NCBI GenBank assembly: GCA_016870275.1 | Contig: VGBZ01000027.1 | Location: forward strand, 1 to 33,670 | Direction of reading: 5' to 3' | Length of the DNA stretch: 33,670 nucleotides | From: Actinomycetota bacterium | GTDB taxonomy: Bacteria > Actinomycetota > Acidimicrobiia > Acidimicrobiales > Microtrichaceae | The notes under the pieces: model-generated | Seen by the model: only the letters and a program-made list of their open reading frames with translations | The model's database searches: none | Told to the model about the DNA's origin: nothing | Position numbers and translations under genes: made by a program | Part shown: positions 13,908 to 22,175 of the stretch, one piece after another | How positions within the stretch are numbered: the stretch's first letter is position 1 | Layout: every line of letters begins with the position of its first letter

Positions 13908-14324
13908 GTGACCACCACTGACGCCAACCCGCCGATGCCGGAGTTCGTCGACGACTACGTCCTCCAAGAGGTCGACGCCGACTATCTCGCCAAGGCGGTC
14001 AAGCCCAAGCAGTTCATCCACATCGACCAGTCCGAATGCATCATGTGTGAGGGATGCGTCGACATCTGCCCGTGGAAGTGCATCCACATGGTCACCACCG
14101 ATGCGATCGACGACGCCGTGGGTGTCGACCGTCCCGGCACGGACCCGTCCGACCACGTGGTGTTCCTGATCGACGACGACGTGTGCACCCGCTGCGCTCT
14201 CTGTGTGGATCGCTGCCCGACCGGCGTGATCATCCTCGGAAAGGTCGGAGATCCCGCCGCTGCCGGCGATCTCCACCAGCGCACCTCGACCCACGGCTAC
14301 GGCTACGGCATGCGCCTCGGCTGA
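13908..14324 (+). CDS. 2x[4Fe-4S] ferredoxin-like protein of the bc operon
   Basis: A 138-aa soluble protein with two cysteine clusters: Cys44, 47, 50, 54 (C-I-M-C-E-G-C-V-D-I-C-P) and Cys93, 96, 99, 103 (C-T-R-C-A-L-C-V-D-R-C-P). Each is the CxxCxxCxxxCP pattern of bacterial [4Fe-4S] ferredoxins. The clusters are about 39 residues apart, separated by an acidic insert. A 35-residue N-terminal extension and a Gly/Tyr-rich tail (T-H-G-Y-G-Y-G) are extra. The GTG at 13908 follows a GGGAGGAG site. No signal peptide is seen, so it should be cytoplasmic. A ferredoxin inside a bc-complex operon is unusual; it may be a subunit or an electron carrier to the quinone-reducing side. Confidence 0.88.
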   Translation: MTTTDANPPMPEFVDDYVLQEVDADYLAKAVKPKQFIHIDQSECIMCEGCVDICPWKCIHMVTTDAIDDAVGVDRPGTDPSDHVVFLIDDDVCTRCALCVDRCPTGVIILGKVGDPAAAGDLHQRTSTHGYGYGMRLG

Positions 14325-14369
14325 GCCATCCTGAGACAACCACCCCGACGACACGAACAGGAGCGACAC

Positions 14370-15155
14370 GTGGCCAAGACCATGCAGGGCTCGCCGAAGA
14401 CGAAGATCCAGGACAAGATCAGCCAGGTCACCGACTCGGTGCAGGGCTCGCAGGCCTGGAACTCCATCTTCCGACCCGGCTCGATCTTCCGGAAGGGCTA
14501 CTCCGACAGTCCCCGGAACCGGTCCTACGTGATCATGAACAGCGTCCTGTACCACCTGCACCCGGTGAAGGTGAAGCGACACGCCGTCAAGGTCAGCTAC
14601 ACGCTCTGTCTCGGTGGGCTGAGCTTCTTCGTGTTCATCGTGTTGACGGTGACCGGCATCTTCTTGATGTTCTTCTACCGACCAACCGCCGCCCAGGCCT
14701 GGGACGACATCTACACGCTCCAGACCTCGGTCACCTTCGGTCTACTCGTACGAAACATGCACCGATGGGGCGCGCACCTCATGGTGCTGACCGTGTTCCT
14801 CCACATGGCACGCGTCTTCTACCACGGTGCGTACAAGGCACCACGAGAGTTCAACTGGGTGATCGGTGTGGTGCTCCTCACCCTCACCCTGTTGTTGTCC
14901 TTCACCGGTTACCTGCTGCCATGGGACCAGTTGGCGCTCTGGGCGGTGACCGTGGGCACCAACATGATGGGCTACACGCCGGTGTTCGGGAATCAGGTGA
15001 GATTCGTGCTGCTCGGCGGCGCCGAGATCGGAACCGACACGCTGCTGCGATGGTACGTACTCCACGTCCTGTTCTTCCCGTTCATCACCGTCATCTTCAT
15101 GGCCATCCACTTCTGGCGGGTCCGCAAGGACGGCGGCATCTCCGGGCCGCTCTGA
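14370..15155 (+). CDS. Cytochrome b, b6-like N-terminal subunit of the bc complex
   Basis: This 261-aa membrane protein binds the two b haems of the quinol:cytochrome c reductase. Four membrane helices carry the haem ligands His131/His232 and His145/His247. Spacings of 14 and 15 within the pairs and 101 between them match cytochrome b6. It also has H-R-W near 131, G-Y-L-L-P-W-D-Q near 180 and a b6-like C terminus, R-K-D-G-G-I-S-G-P-L. Cys80, in L-C-L-G-G, lies 51 residues before His131, exactly where b6 Cys35 attaches the extra haem c_i. The N-terminal 45 residues are hydrophilic. The GTG at 14370 follows an AGGAGCG site. Like b6 it lacks the C-terminal half of long cytochrome b, which the next gene supplies. 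Confidence 0.93.
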   Translation: MAKTMQGSPKTKIQDKISQVTDSVQGSQAWNSIFRPGSIFRKGYSDSPRNRSYVIMNSVLYHLHPVKVKRHAVKVSYTLCLGGLSFFVFIVLTVTGIFLMFFYRPTAAQAWDDIYTLQTSVTFGLLVRNMHRWGAHLMVLTVFLHMARVFYHGAYKAPREFNWVIGVVLLTLTLLLSFTGYLLPWDQLALWAVTVGTNMMGYTPVFGNQVRFVLLGGAEIGTDTLLRWYVLHVLFFPFITVIFMAIHFWRVRKDGGISGPL

Positions 15156-15221
15156 TTCGCCGGTCCGACCACACGAACACTTGAGACACCCGATCCATCC
15201 ATCCGAACCTGGAGCGAACAG

Positions 15222-16028
15222 ATGACCGAAGTTCCAGAACACCTCCTGAAGCGAGCCAAGGCGGCCCGGGACAAGGCCGCCACTCAACCCGAGGCGTCGG
15301 GCGAGACCCCGGCCGAGGGTGCCCCGGCAGAAGCCGCCGCCTCGGGTGGCGGAGACAGCCGCATCCCGGCGCACCTGCTCGAACGATCCAAGTCGGCCAA
15401 GGCCCGCAAGGCTGGTGGCGACGGTGACGGTGCTGCTGAGTCCGGCGGCGGCGTCGCCACCGCCGTGGCGACCACCACCACCGGAGGTGCAGTGGTGGCC
15501 GCCGGCGGCCCACCGCTCGCAGCCGGTCCGGGCGGTCACACGCAGCGGTTGCTGACCGTCGTGAAAGCCGGTTCGATCCAGGACGTCAAGGCCAAGCCGC
15601 AGGACAAGGTGCACGTCTGGCCCCACCTGATCGTGGGTGAGTTCGTGGCCGCTCTGGCGTGTTCGGTGTTCCTGTTGTTCTTCTCGTGGTTCGTCAACGC
15701 CCCACTGCTCGAGTTGGCCGACTTCAACAAGACGCCCAACCCGTCCAAGGCGCCGTGGTACTTCCTCGGACTCCAGGAGCTGTTGACCATGTTCCACCCG
15801 ATGGTCGCTGGCGTGACCATCCCGGGAATGGGGATCTTCCTGCTCATCCTGGCGCCCTACATGGACAAGAACTCGTCCAACAAACCCGAGGACCGGAAGT
15901 TCGCCATCTCCCTCATGACGCTGTTCCTCATGTTCTGGGCGGTCCTCGTCATCATCGGATCGTTCTTCCGCGGTCCCGGATTCAACTTCACCCTGCCCTG
16001 GGTGGACGGTCTCTTCTTCGAGTTGTGA
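15222..16028 (+). CDS. Cytochrome b C-terminal (subunit IV-like) protein with long N-terminal extension
   Basis: The C-terminal half of this 268-aa protein (about 130-268) has three membrane helices and matches subunit IV, the second half of split cytochrome b. The Qo-site region reads N-P-S-K-A-P-W-Y-F-L-G-L-Q-E at residues 173-186, so the PEWY motif is A-P-W-Y, without the usual glutamate. The first 110 residues are an extra Ala/Gly-rich, probably disordered stretch with two copies of a short motif: V-P-E-H-L-L-K-R-A-K at 4-13 and I-P-A-H-L-L-E-R-S-K at 48-57. The same motif starts the divergently encoded cytochrome c. The ATG at 15222 follows GGAGCG. It works with the preceding b6-like subunit. 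Confidence 0.92.
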   Translation: MTEVPEHLLKRAKAARDKAATQPEASGETPAEGAPAEAAASGGGDSRIPAHLLERSKSAKARKAGGDGDGAAESGGGVATAVATTTTGGAVVAAGGPPLAAGPGGHTQRLLTVVKAGSIQDVKAKPQDKVHVWPHLIVGEFVAALACSVFLLFFSWFVNAPLLELADFNKTPNPSKAPWYFLGLQELLTMFHPMVAGVTIPGMGIFLLILAPYMDKNSSNKPEDRKFAISLMTLFLMFWAVLVIIGSFFRGPGFNFTLPWVDGLFFEL

Positions 16029-16040
16029 GGTGATTGCATC

Positions 16041-16922
16041 GTGAACGGTTTCTTCATCGTCCTGTCCGTCCTGGTCGTCGTGGTCCTCGCTGCGGTGGCG
16101 CTCGCCGGTGCCATCCGCAGACGTGACGTCGACAGCGCCGTCGGATCGCTGGCTCGTGAGACCAGGCAGCGAGACAAGTCCGCCCGGAAGGCCGAGATGT
16201 CCGCCGTCGTCGACGCACCGGCGACCGGAGCCGAGGTGGAGCGCAGCGCAGCCCTCGCCCGGGTCGGTGGCGACGTCGCAGTGATCGACGAGCCGTCACC
16301 GCCCGCGGTGTTCGTGCCGCCCGACCCGGAGACCTACGGCGTGACCCGACGTCAGTTCCTCAACCGAGGTGTTTTTGCGCTCTTCGGTCTGGGGCTCACC
16401 GTGTTCGGCGTGGCGATCGTCGGATTCCTGTGGCCGTCGAGCAGTGGCGGCTTCGGGTCCAAGATCAAGGTGGGTTCGGTCTCCGACCTCAAGTCCGAGA
16501 TCGAACGGAGCGGGGGCTTCCTCTACAAGCCCGAGGGCCGCATGTGGCTCACCAACTACCCCTCGTCTGCCCTCGCCAAGGCCGAGCAGGTCTACTCACC
16601 GGCCGTGCTCAACTCGCTCAAGGCCGGAATCGCCGTGCTCTACCAGAAGTGCCCGCACCTCGGTTGCCGGGTGCCGGACTGCAAGAGTTCCCAGTGGTTC
16701 GAGTGCCCGTGCCACGGTTCTCAGTACAACCAGGCCGGCGAGAAGAAGGGCGGCCCGGCTCCTCGGGGCATGGACAACTTCGCCACCGAGGTCAACGGTG
16801 GCGTGCTCACCGTCAACACCGGACAGGTGATCCAGGGCCCGCCCATCGGGACCAACACCACCGGCCAGGAGGCCGAGGGCCCGAACTGCATCGGTGCCGC
16901 CTCCGGTGGGCACAGCGGCTGA
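16041..16922 (+). CDS. Rieske [2Fe-2S] iron-sulfur protein of the bc complex
   Basis: This 293-aa protein passes electrons from quinol at the Qo site to cytochrome c. The cluster ligands are Cys204/His206 (C-P-H-L-G-C) and Cys222/His225 (C-P-C-H-G-S), with Cys209 and Cys224 as the disulfide pair; an additional Cys214 lies between. There are two hydrophobic segments: an extra N-terminal one at about 4-24, and one at about 111-131 preceded by the twin-arginine sequence T-R-R-Q-F-L (102-107), as expected for Tat-dependent Rieske insertion. The loop between the two is charged and would be cytoplasmic. The GTG at 16041 follows GAGGTG. The C terminus extends past the usual end by about 40 Gly/Thr-rich residues. 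Confidence 0.94.
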   Translation: MNGFFIVLSVLVVVVLAAVALAGAIRRRDVDSAVGSLARETRQRDKSARKAEMSAVVDAPATGAEVERSAALARVGGDVAVIDEPSPPAVFVPPDPETYGVTRRQFLNRGVFALFGLGLTVFGVAIVGFLWPSSSGGFGSKIKVGSVSDLKSEIERSGGFLYKPEGRMWLTNYPSSALAKAEQVYSPAVLNSLKAGIAVLYQKCPHLGCRVPDCKSSQWFECPCHGSQYNQAGEKKGGPAPRGMDNFATEVNGGVLTVNTGQVIQGPPIGTNTTGQEAEGPNCIGAASGGHSG

Positions 16923-16965
16923 TCCGATTCGACCTGACTGACCCTGCGGAAGGAAACTCCCACAC

Positions 16966-18201
16966 GTGATCGTCCTCGCCACCACCCAACGTGCGATCGG
17001 TTTCGTCATTCTCGTACTCGTCGTCATCGGGTTCCTCCTGTGGTACTTCGTCAACCTTCGGGCCAGTCGGGCAGAGATCGGCTCCGAGATCGAGTTGGCT
17101 GCCAACCGCAAGCCCGGGACGCCGGACGAGGAACTCGAGGGCAAGCGCCTGAACGTGGCGCTGTTCTCCGCCCTCGGCCTGCTGGCCCTCATCGCCGTGG
17201 GTCTCCCGCTCTACTGGTTGGGTGAGCCCGGCCGGATGGACGGAGCGGTCGAGACCTTCGACGAGACGTTCGTCCGGCGTGGTCTCGACATCTACGAGAA
17301 CGGCGCCCAGTGCGTGAACTGTCACGGCGGCGCCGGTGTCGGCGGGCTCGCCAACTTCGTGATCAACGACCAGAGCGGCAGTTTCGTGGCGCAGGTCAAC
17401 TGGATCGCCCCGGCGCTCAACAATGTGTTGTATCGCTTCGATGAGGATCAGGTGCGCTACATCCTCAACTACGGCCGGCCGGGGTCGCCCATGGCGGCGT
17501 GGGGTGCTCCCGGCGGTGGTCCGCTCACGACCCAGCAGATCGACGAGATCATTTCCTACCTGTGGACAGTGCAGCTGCCGGTCGAGGAGATGCGTTTCGA
17601 GGTCGACGAGTTCGTCAAGGGCATCGACCCGGGCCTCTACGAACGCATGATGCAGGTCCGCAAGTCCAATGAGGACGTCGCCCCGAAGGGCGACGTGGAG
17701 CCGGTCAACGCCAACCGTCTCTCGCGCGGCGATGAGATCAAGCTCGGCGAGATCCTGTTCAACAACCAGGAACTCGCCGCCGGGTCGTACTCCTGCGCCC
17801 GCTGTCACGTCGCCGGTACGAGTTACGGGAAGGGCTGGGAGCCGTTCGAGCGCCTGCAGTACGGATCGTTCGGCCCGAGCCTGATCGGTGTGGAGGTTGA
17901 TGCCACCGAGGAGCAGCACTTCGACCTCATCTGGAAGGGTATGGATTCGGGCAAGCTCTACTTCTCCCGCAGGCAGGGCAATCCGCAGATGCCCGGATTT
18001 GGCGTCAACCGAAACTCGGGTCAGGCCGACAAGGGCATCCCGGACCTGGGCAAGGAAGGACAACTCGCCCCCGAACAGGTCTGGGCGATCGTGACCTACG
18101 AGCGCAACCTCTCCAACGACTCGACGGTGAAGTCGCCCGTCGCCGGAACCGCCGAATCCCCGTCGTTCATCGACGTCGTTCGCCCGCCTGCGAGCGAGTG
18201 A
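16966..18201 (+). CDS. Membrane-bound di-haem cytochrome c of the bc complex
   Basis: A 411-aa protein with two c-type haem sites, C-V-N-C-H at 116-120 and C-A-R-C-H at 277-281. Likely axial methionines are Met176 (S-P-M-A-A-W) and Met342 (Q-M-P-G-F-G), so it looks like two class-I cytochrome c domains in a row. Two hydrophobic helices, about 11-30 and 63-84, flank a charged 30-residue loop and anchor it with the haems outside. It would take electrons from the Rieske protein, in the role of cytochrome c1 or of the di-haem QcrC of actinobacteria, though its two N-terminal anchors differ from the C-terminal anchor of QcrC. The GTG at 16966 follows GGAAGGAAA. Confidence 0.92.
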   Translation: MIVLATTQRAIGFVILVLVVIGFLLWYFVNLRASRAEIGSEIELAANRKPGTPDEELEGKRLNVALFSALGLLALIAVGLPLYWLGEPGRMDGAVETFDETFVRRGLDIYENGAQCVNCHGGAGVGGLANFVINDQSGSFVAQVNWIAPALNNVLYRFDEDQVRYILNYGRPGSPMAAWGAPGGGPLTTQQIDEIISYLWTVQLPVEEMRFEVDEFVKGIDPGLYERMMQVRKSNEDVAPKGDVEPVNANRLSRGDEIKLGEILFNNQELAAGSYSCARCHVAGTSYGKGWEPFERLQYGSFGPSLIGVEVDATEEQHFDLIWKGMDSGKLYFSRRQGNPQMPGFGVNRNSGQADKGIPDLGKEGQLAPEQVWAIVTYERNLSNDSTVKSPVAGTAESPSFIDVVRPPASE

Positions 18202-18226
18202 CGACTGCTAGCCCATCAGGAACCCG

Positions 18227-19219
18227 ATGACACTGTTCTTCTCCGCAATCAGCTTCGATCCCAACATCCGCGGGGCCCTCGTCGTGGCGGTGGGCGTGGT
18301 GGTGCTGTGCGGATCGGTGTACCTGCTGCTCGCCACCAACACCGGTGTCCGCAACGGATTCCTGATCGCTGCGGCCGGCCTCATGGGCTGGATGTTCTCC
18401 ATGGGGATCATCTGGTGGATCTACGGCATCGGCCTCCGCGGCACGGACCCGTCGTGGTCGTCGAAGGAGATCAACTTCTCGCGCTCGGATGGCGTGGCCA
18501 CCGAGGTGGTCGAACGTCTGCCCGCCTCTGCGGACCTACCGGACCCGCAGACGTTCCTGTCCGACTACCTCGCAACCAACCCCGAACTGGCCCAGAAGAT
18601 CGCTGACACCGAGGGCGAGGGGTTCACCGCCCGGACGCTCACGGATGCTGTGACGGTGGCTCCGACGCTCAAGGAACCACTCGACGGGCAACTCGAGGGC
18701 TGGCGGATCCTGCCGGCGACCGACTCGCGTCGTGGCGATGCCGTTGCCTCAGCGGACGCTCTGCTCGCCGAGGCCGGGGCGTTCGGCCAGTCCACATCGA
18801 CGTCGATGTACACCGTCAAGGACGTGTTCTTCTACGGCGGCAAGAGTGCGTCCGAACCGGAGACGGTGAAGGGCGAGCGGTCCGCTCTGGACAGGGCATG
18901 GCGTCGTGTGGTCACGATCTTCGAACCGCTCAACCCGCCGCTCTACGCAGCGGTCACGGTGCAGAAGAATGTTGAGCAGATCGTCGCACCCGGCGAAGCA
19001 CCTCCTCCCCCCAAGGTCGACGAGTCCGCAGACACGGTCACCGTCGTGATGGTTCGCAACCTCGGCACCCGACGGTTGATCCCCTTCCTGTTCACCCTGT
19101 TCTCGGGTCTCGTCTTCTTCGCCCTGGTGTGGATGCTCCACAACCGTGACAAGCGAGCAATGGCGGCCAGGTCCGATTGGGATCCGTCGCAGGCCGAGCT
19201 CCCAGCCGGGACTCGCTGA
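18227..19219 (+). CDS. Unrecognised membrane protein between bc genes and nuoA
   Basis: I do not recognise this 330-aa protein. Two membrane helices near the N terminus (about 13-36 and 43-66; the second contains [10 protein letters not shown]) are followed by about 215 soluble residues and a third helix near 284-306, then a basic tail. The W-x-x-S-x-E-I-N-F-S segment after helix 2 looks like a functional loop. No cysteines or haem motifs are present, so it does not bind c-type haem. The ATG at 18227 has AGGA about 7 nt upstream. It lies 25 nt after the di-haem cytochrome gene and 3 nt before nuoA, so it probably belongs to the same transcript. A structural or assembly subunit of the bc complex is a reasonable guess. 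Confidence 0.78.
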   Translation: MTLFFSAISFDPNIRGALVVAVGVVVLCGSVYLLLATNTGVRNGFLIAAAGLMGWMFSMGIIWWIYGIGLRGTDPSWSSKEINFSRSDGVATEVVERLPASADLPDPQTFLSDYLATNPELAQKIADTEGEGFTARTLTDAVTVAPTLKEPLDGQLEGWRILPATDSRRGDAVASADALLAEAGAFGQSTSTSMYTVKDVFFYGGKSASEPETVKGERSALDRAWRRVVTIFEPLNPPLYAAVTVQKNVEQIVAPGEAPPPPKVDESADTVTVVMVRNLGTRRLIPFLFTLFSGLVFFALVWMLHNRDKRAMAARSDWDPSQAELPAGTR

Positions 19220-19222
19220 GTC

Positions 19223-19690
19223 ATGGGGCAGTATCTGCCGATTGTGGCGATGATCGTGCTCGCCGGGTTGTTCGCCGCACTCAGCTTCGTGGCGTCGAGC
19301 CTGCTCCAGCCCCGACGACCCAACCCGATCAAGGTCTCGCCGTACGAGTGCGGCATCGTCGATCAGACCGAACCTCCAGAGCGCTTCCCGGTGCGCTTCT
19401 TCCTCATTGCGATGATCTTCATCGTGTTCGACATCGAGATCATCTTCTTCTACCCCTTCACGATGGTCGTCGATCAGCTCGGCGGTTACGGACTCGCAGC
19501 GATCGGGATCTTCGCTGTGGCGGTGTTCGAGTCGTTCCTCTACCTAGTCCGCAACGGAGCCCTCGAGTGGGGTCCGGTGGTGCGGGCCCGGAGGACGCAG
19601 CTCCGCTCACAGGTCGATCGGACATCGGCGAGCACGATCCGCCGGGTGGGCAGCGAGGGTCGCCCAGTGTCGACGGAGGTGGCGGCCTGA
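19223..19690 (+). CDS. nuoA: NADH-quinone oxidoreductase subunit A
   Basis: A membrane subunit of complex I, 155 aa, with three helices. The family signature is clear: the Y-E-C-G loop at about residues 40-43, then [20 protein letters not shown], with the conserved acidic residues of helix 2. The C terminus is extended by about 35 polar residues past helix 3. The ATG follows the previous stop by 3 nt. The stop overlaps the nuoB start as TGATG. No promoter-like gap separates it from the bc genes. Confidence 0.96.
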   Translation: MGQYLPIVAMIVLAGLFAALSFVASSLLQPRRPNPIKVSPYECGIVDQTEPPERFPVRFFLIAMIFIVFDIEIIFFYPFTMVVDQLGGYGLAAIGIFAVAVFESFLYLVRNGALEWGPVVRARRTQLRSQVDRTSASTIRRVGSEGRPVSTEVAA

Positions 19691-20283
19691 TGGGACTCGT
19701 CTCCAACGTCGCAGACGACGGTCTCGCCGGTCTCGAACACAACGTCCTGACCGGCCGGATCGAGGATCTCGTGCGCTGGGCCCGCAAGCGGAGTTGTTGG
19801 CCGGCGACGTTCGGTCTGGCGTGCTGTGCGATCGAGATGATGGCCACCGGTGGTGCCCACTACGACCTCGCCCGCTTCGGGATGGAGGTGTTCCGGGCGT
19901 CGCCTCGGCAGGCGGATCTGATGATCGTCGCTGGTCGGGTCTCCCAGAAGATGGCGCCGGTGCTCCGCACGATCTACGACCAGATGATGGAACCGAAGTG
20001 GGTCATCTCCATGGGCGTGTGCGCCTCCTCCGGCGGGATGTTCAACAACTATGCGATCGTCCAAGGCGTCGACCAAGTGGTCCCGGTGGACGTCTACGCC
20101 CCGGGTTGCCCTCCCGGCCCGGAGACCCTCCTGCAGGCGATCATCACGCTGCACGAGCAGATCGAGACCGGTGAGATCCTCCGGCGCCGTGGCGACGAAG
20201 GCGTCGGCGCCCGCATCGTGATCGATCAGGTCGACGGGCAGGCAGCACCGGTGCTCCTCGCCAACCGCACCACCGACCGGTGA
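19690..20283 (+). CDS. nuoB: NADH-quinone oxidoreductase subunit B
   Basis: This peripheral-arm subunit (197 aa) holds cluster N2, the last iron-sulfur cluster before quinone. The four ligands are visible: Cys45 and Cys46 (G-L-A-C-C-A-I-E-M), Cys111 (G-V-C-A-S-S-G-G) and Cys140 (P-G-C-P-P-G-P). The ATG at 19690 overlaps the nuoA stop. The frame is open upstream to 19177, but that part lies in nuoA and has no family similarity. The last 35 residues are a less conserved tail. Confidence 0.97.
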   Translation: MGLVSNVADDGLAGLEHNVLTGRIEDLVRWARKRSCWPATFGLACCAIEMMATGGAHYDLARFGMEVFRASPRQADLMIVAGRVSQKMAPVLRTIYDQMMEPKWVISMGVCASSGGMFNNYAIVQGVDQVVPVDVYAPGCPPGPETLLQAIITLHEQIETGEILRRRGDEGVGARIVIDQVDGQAAPVLLANRTTDR

Positions 20284-20296
20284 TCGGACGGCGGAC

Positions 20297-20833
20297 GTGA
20301 CCGAGGTGGCCGAGGAGGTTCCCGGAGAACCTGCTGCTCCGGGTGCGACTGTGCACGGTGTGTTGGTCTCGGATTCTCGGGGCCAGGAGGTGCTGCACCC
20401 TGATCGCAGCGACTACGTCGACCTCGTCGAGCGCCTGCGGGCCGAGGGCTACTGGATGGCCGTCGACCTGTGCGGAGTGGACTACCTGAACACGCCGGGG
20501 GATCGAGGCCTCCCTGTCGGTGTCGAGCCGGAGCGTTTCGAGGTCGTCGTCAACCTGATCGATCACCGCAACCGTCGTCGCACCCGAATCCGAGTGCAGG
20601 TTCCCGACGACGACCCGGTGGTCCCGTCGCTGTTCTCCGTCCACCCCGGTCTCGAGGCGTCCGAGCGTGAGGCCCACGACCTGCTCGGCATCGTGTTCAG
20701 CGGACACCCCGACCTGAGCCGCATCCTCCTGCCCGACGACTGGGTCGGCCACCCGCTCCGCAAGGACTCCTCGATCGGTCGGATCCCGGTGCAGTTCAAG
20801 GACCCGACGGCGAGTGGAGGTGCCCGCCCGTGA
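20297..20833 (+). CDS. nuoC: NADH-quinone oxidoreductase subunit C
   Basis: This 178-aa soluble subunit of the connecting arm has the 30-kDa family signature H-P-x-L-x-A-S-E-R-E-A-H-D-L-L-G-I-x-F-x-G-H-P-D-L near residues 117-140, then I-L-L-P-D-D-W-x-G-H-P-L-R-K-D. The first 40 residues are variable. It is separate from NuoD, unlike the fused NuoCD of E. coli. The GTG at 20297 follows GGACGGCGGAC; the stop overlaps nuoD as GTGA. Confidence 0.95.
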   Translation: MTEVAEEVPGEPAAPGATVHGVLVSDSRGQEVLHPDRSDYVDLVERLRAEGYWMAVDLCGVDYLNTPGDRGLPVGVEPERFEVVVNLIDHRNRRRTRIRVQVPDDDPVVPSLFSVHPGLEASEREAHDLLGIVFSGHPDLSRILLPDDWVGHPLRKDSSIGRIPVQFKDPTASGGARP

Positions 20834-22164
20834 GCCAGGTCGTCGATCCCGAAACCATCTCCGGCCCTGATGCCGCAATCGACCTGTCCGTCCTCGACGA
20901 GGCCCGCAGCCGCCTCGCCAACGACGACGCAGTGCTGCGGTTGTCGGCGACCGAGGCCGAGGAACGCTCCGGCTACCAGCCGCCCACCGACGAGGGTCTC
21001 GGTGAGCGGATGATCATGAACATGGGTCCCCAGCACCCGTCCACCCACGGTGTGCTGCGTCTCGTCCTCGAACTCGACGGCGAGGAGATCACGCGGTCGC
21101 GGCCCGTCGTCGGCTACCTCCACACCGGCATGGAGAAGACCGCCGAACAACTCACCTACCTGCAGGGTCCGACCAACGTCACCCGCATGGACTACGCAGC
21201 CCCGCTGTTCAACGAGCTCGTCTTCTCGATGGCCACCGAGCAGCTCCTCGGCGTGGAGGTTCCCGAGCGGGCCCAGTGGATCCGGACGCTCATGTGCGAG
21301 GTCAATCGGATCTCATCGCACATGTTGTTCATGGCCACCAACGGCATGGACCTCGGTGCGGTGGGCATGATGCTGTACGGGTGGAGGGAGCGGGAGGAAC
21401 TGCTCCGGTTCCTCGAGCAGGTGACCGGCCTGCGCATGAACCACAACTACATCCGCCCGGGGGGTGTGGCCGCTGACCTGCCCGACGGATGGGAGGAGCA
21501 CCTCGATTCGGTCCTGTCGGTGCTGCCCGAACGCCTCGAGGAATTCGACACGCTCATGACCGGTCAACCCATCTGGCGGGACCGACTCCAGGGCGTCGGC
21601 GTGATCACCGCCGAGGAAGCCATCACGCTGGGCGCCACCGGTCCGATTCTCCGCTCCACCGGTTACGCCTGGGACCTGCGCCGCGACCTGCCGTACCTCT
21701 GCTACGACCAACTCGACTTCGACGTGATCGTCGGTACGCACGGCGACAGCTTCGATCGCTACAGCATTCGCCTCGCTGAGATCCGTGAGTCGATCGGCAT
21801 CGTCCGACAGTGCATGGAGAAGATGCCTCCCGGCGACTACCGGATCCAGGACAAGAAGGTGACTCCGCCGCCCCGAGCTCGCATCGACGAGTCCATGGAG
21901 GCGCTCATCCATCACTTCAAGATCTTCACCGAGGGATTCAAGGTTCCCGAGGGGGAGGTCTACGTGGCGGTCGAGAACCCGCGGGGCGAGCTGGGCTGCT
22001 ACCTCGTCTCGGACGGTTCGTCGCACCCGGTGCGCATGCACATCCGGGCGCCGAGCTTCTTCAACCTCCAGACACTGCCGCACCTCATGCAGGGTTCGCT
22101 CATCGCCGACACGGTCGCCGTCGTGTCGTCGGTGGACCCGATCATGGGCGACGTGGACCGCTGA
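20830..22164 (+). CDS. nuoD: NADH-quinone oxidoreductase subunit D
   Basis: This 49-kDa subunit (444 aa) helps form the quinone-binding cavity with NuoB. It shows M-N-M-G-P-Q-H-P-S-T-H-G-V-L-R near residues 61-75 with the quinone-site histidines, then H-T-G-M-E-K, M-D-Y-A-A, and the C-terminal D-P-I-M-G-D-V-D-R that ends the family. The first 55 residues are a variable extension. The GTG at 20830 overlaps the nuoC stop. A GAGGAGG run after the stop serves nuoE. Confidence 0.97.
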   Translation: MSQVVDPETISGPDAAIDLSVLDEARSRLANDDAVLRLSATEAEERSGYQPPTDEGLGERMIMNMGPQHPSTHGVLRLVLELDGEEITRSRPVVGYLHTGMEKTAEQLTYLQGPTNVTRMDYAAPLFNELVFSMATEQLLGVEVPERAQWIRTLMCEVNRISSHMLFMATNGMDLGAVGMMLYGWREREELLRFLEQVTGLRMNHNYIRPGGVAADLPDGWEEHLDSVLSVLPERLEEFDTLMTGQPIWRDRLQGVGVITAEEAITLGATGPILRSTGYAWDLRRDLPYLCYDQLDFDVIVGTHGDSFDRYSIRLAEIRESIGIVRQCMEKMPPGDYRIQDKKVTPPPRARIDESMEALIHHFKIFTEGFKVPEGEVYVAVENPRGELGCYLVSDGSSHPVRMHIRAPSFFNLQTLPHLMQGSLIADTVAVVSSVDPIMGDVDR

Positions 22165-22175
22165 GGAGGACGTCC

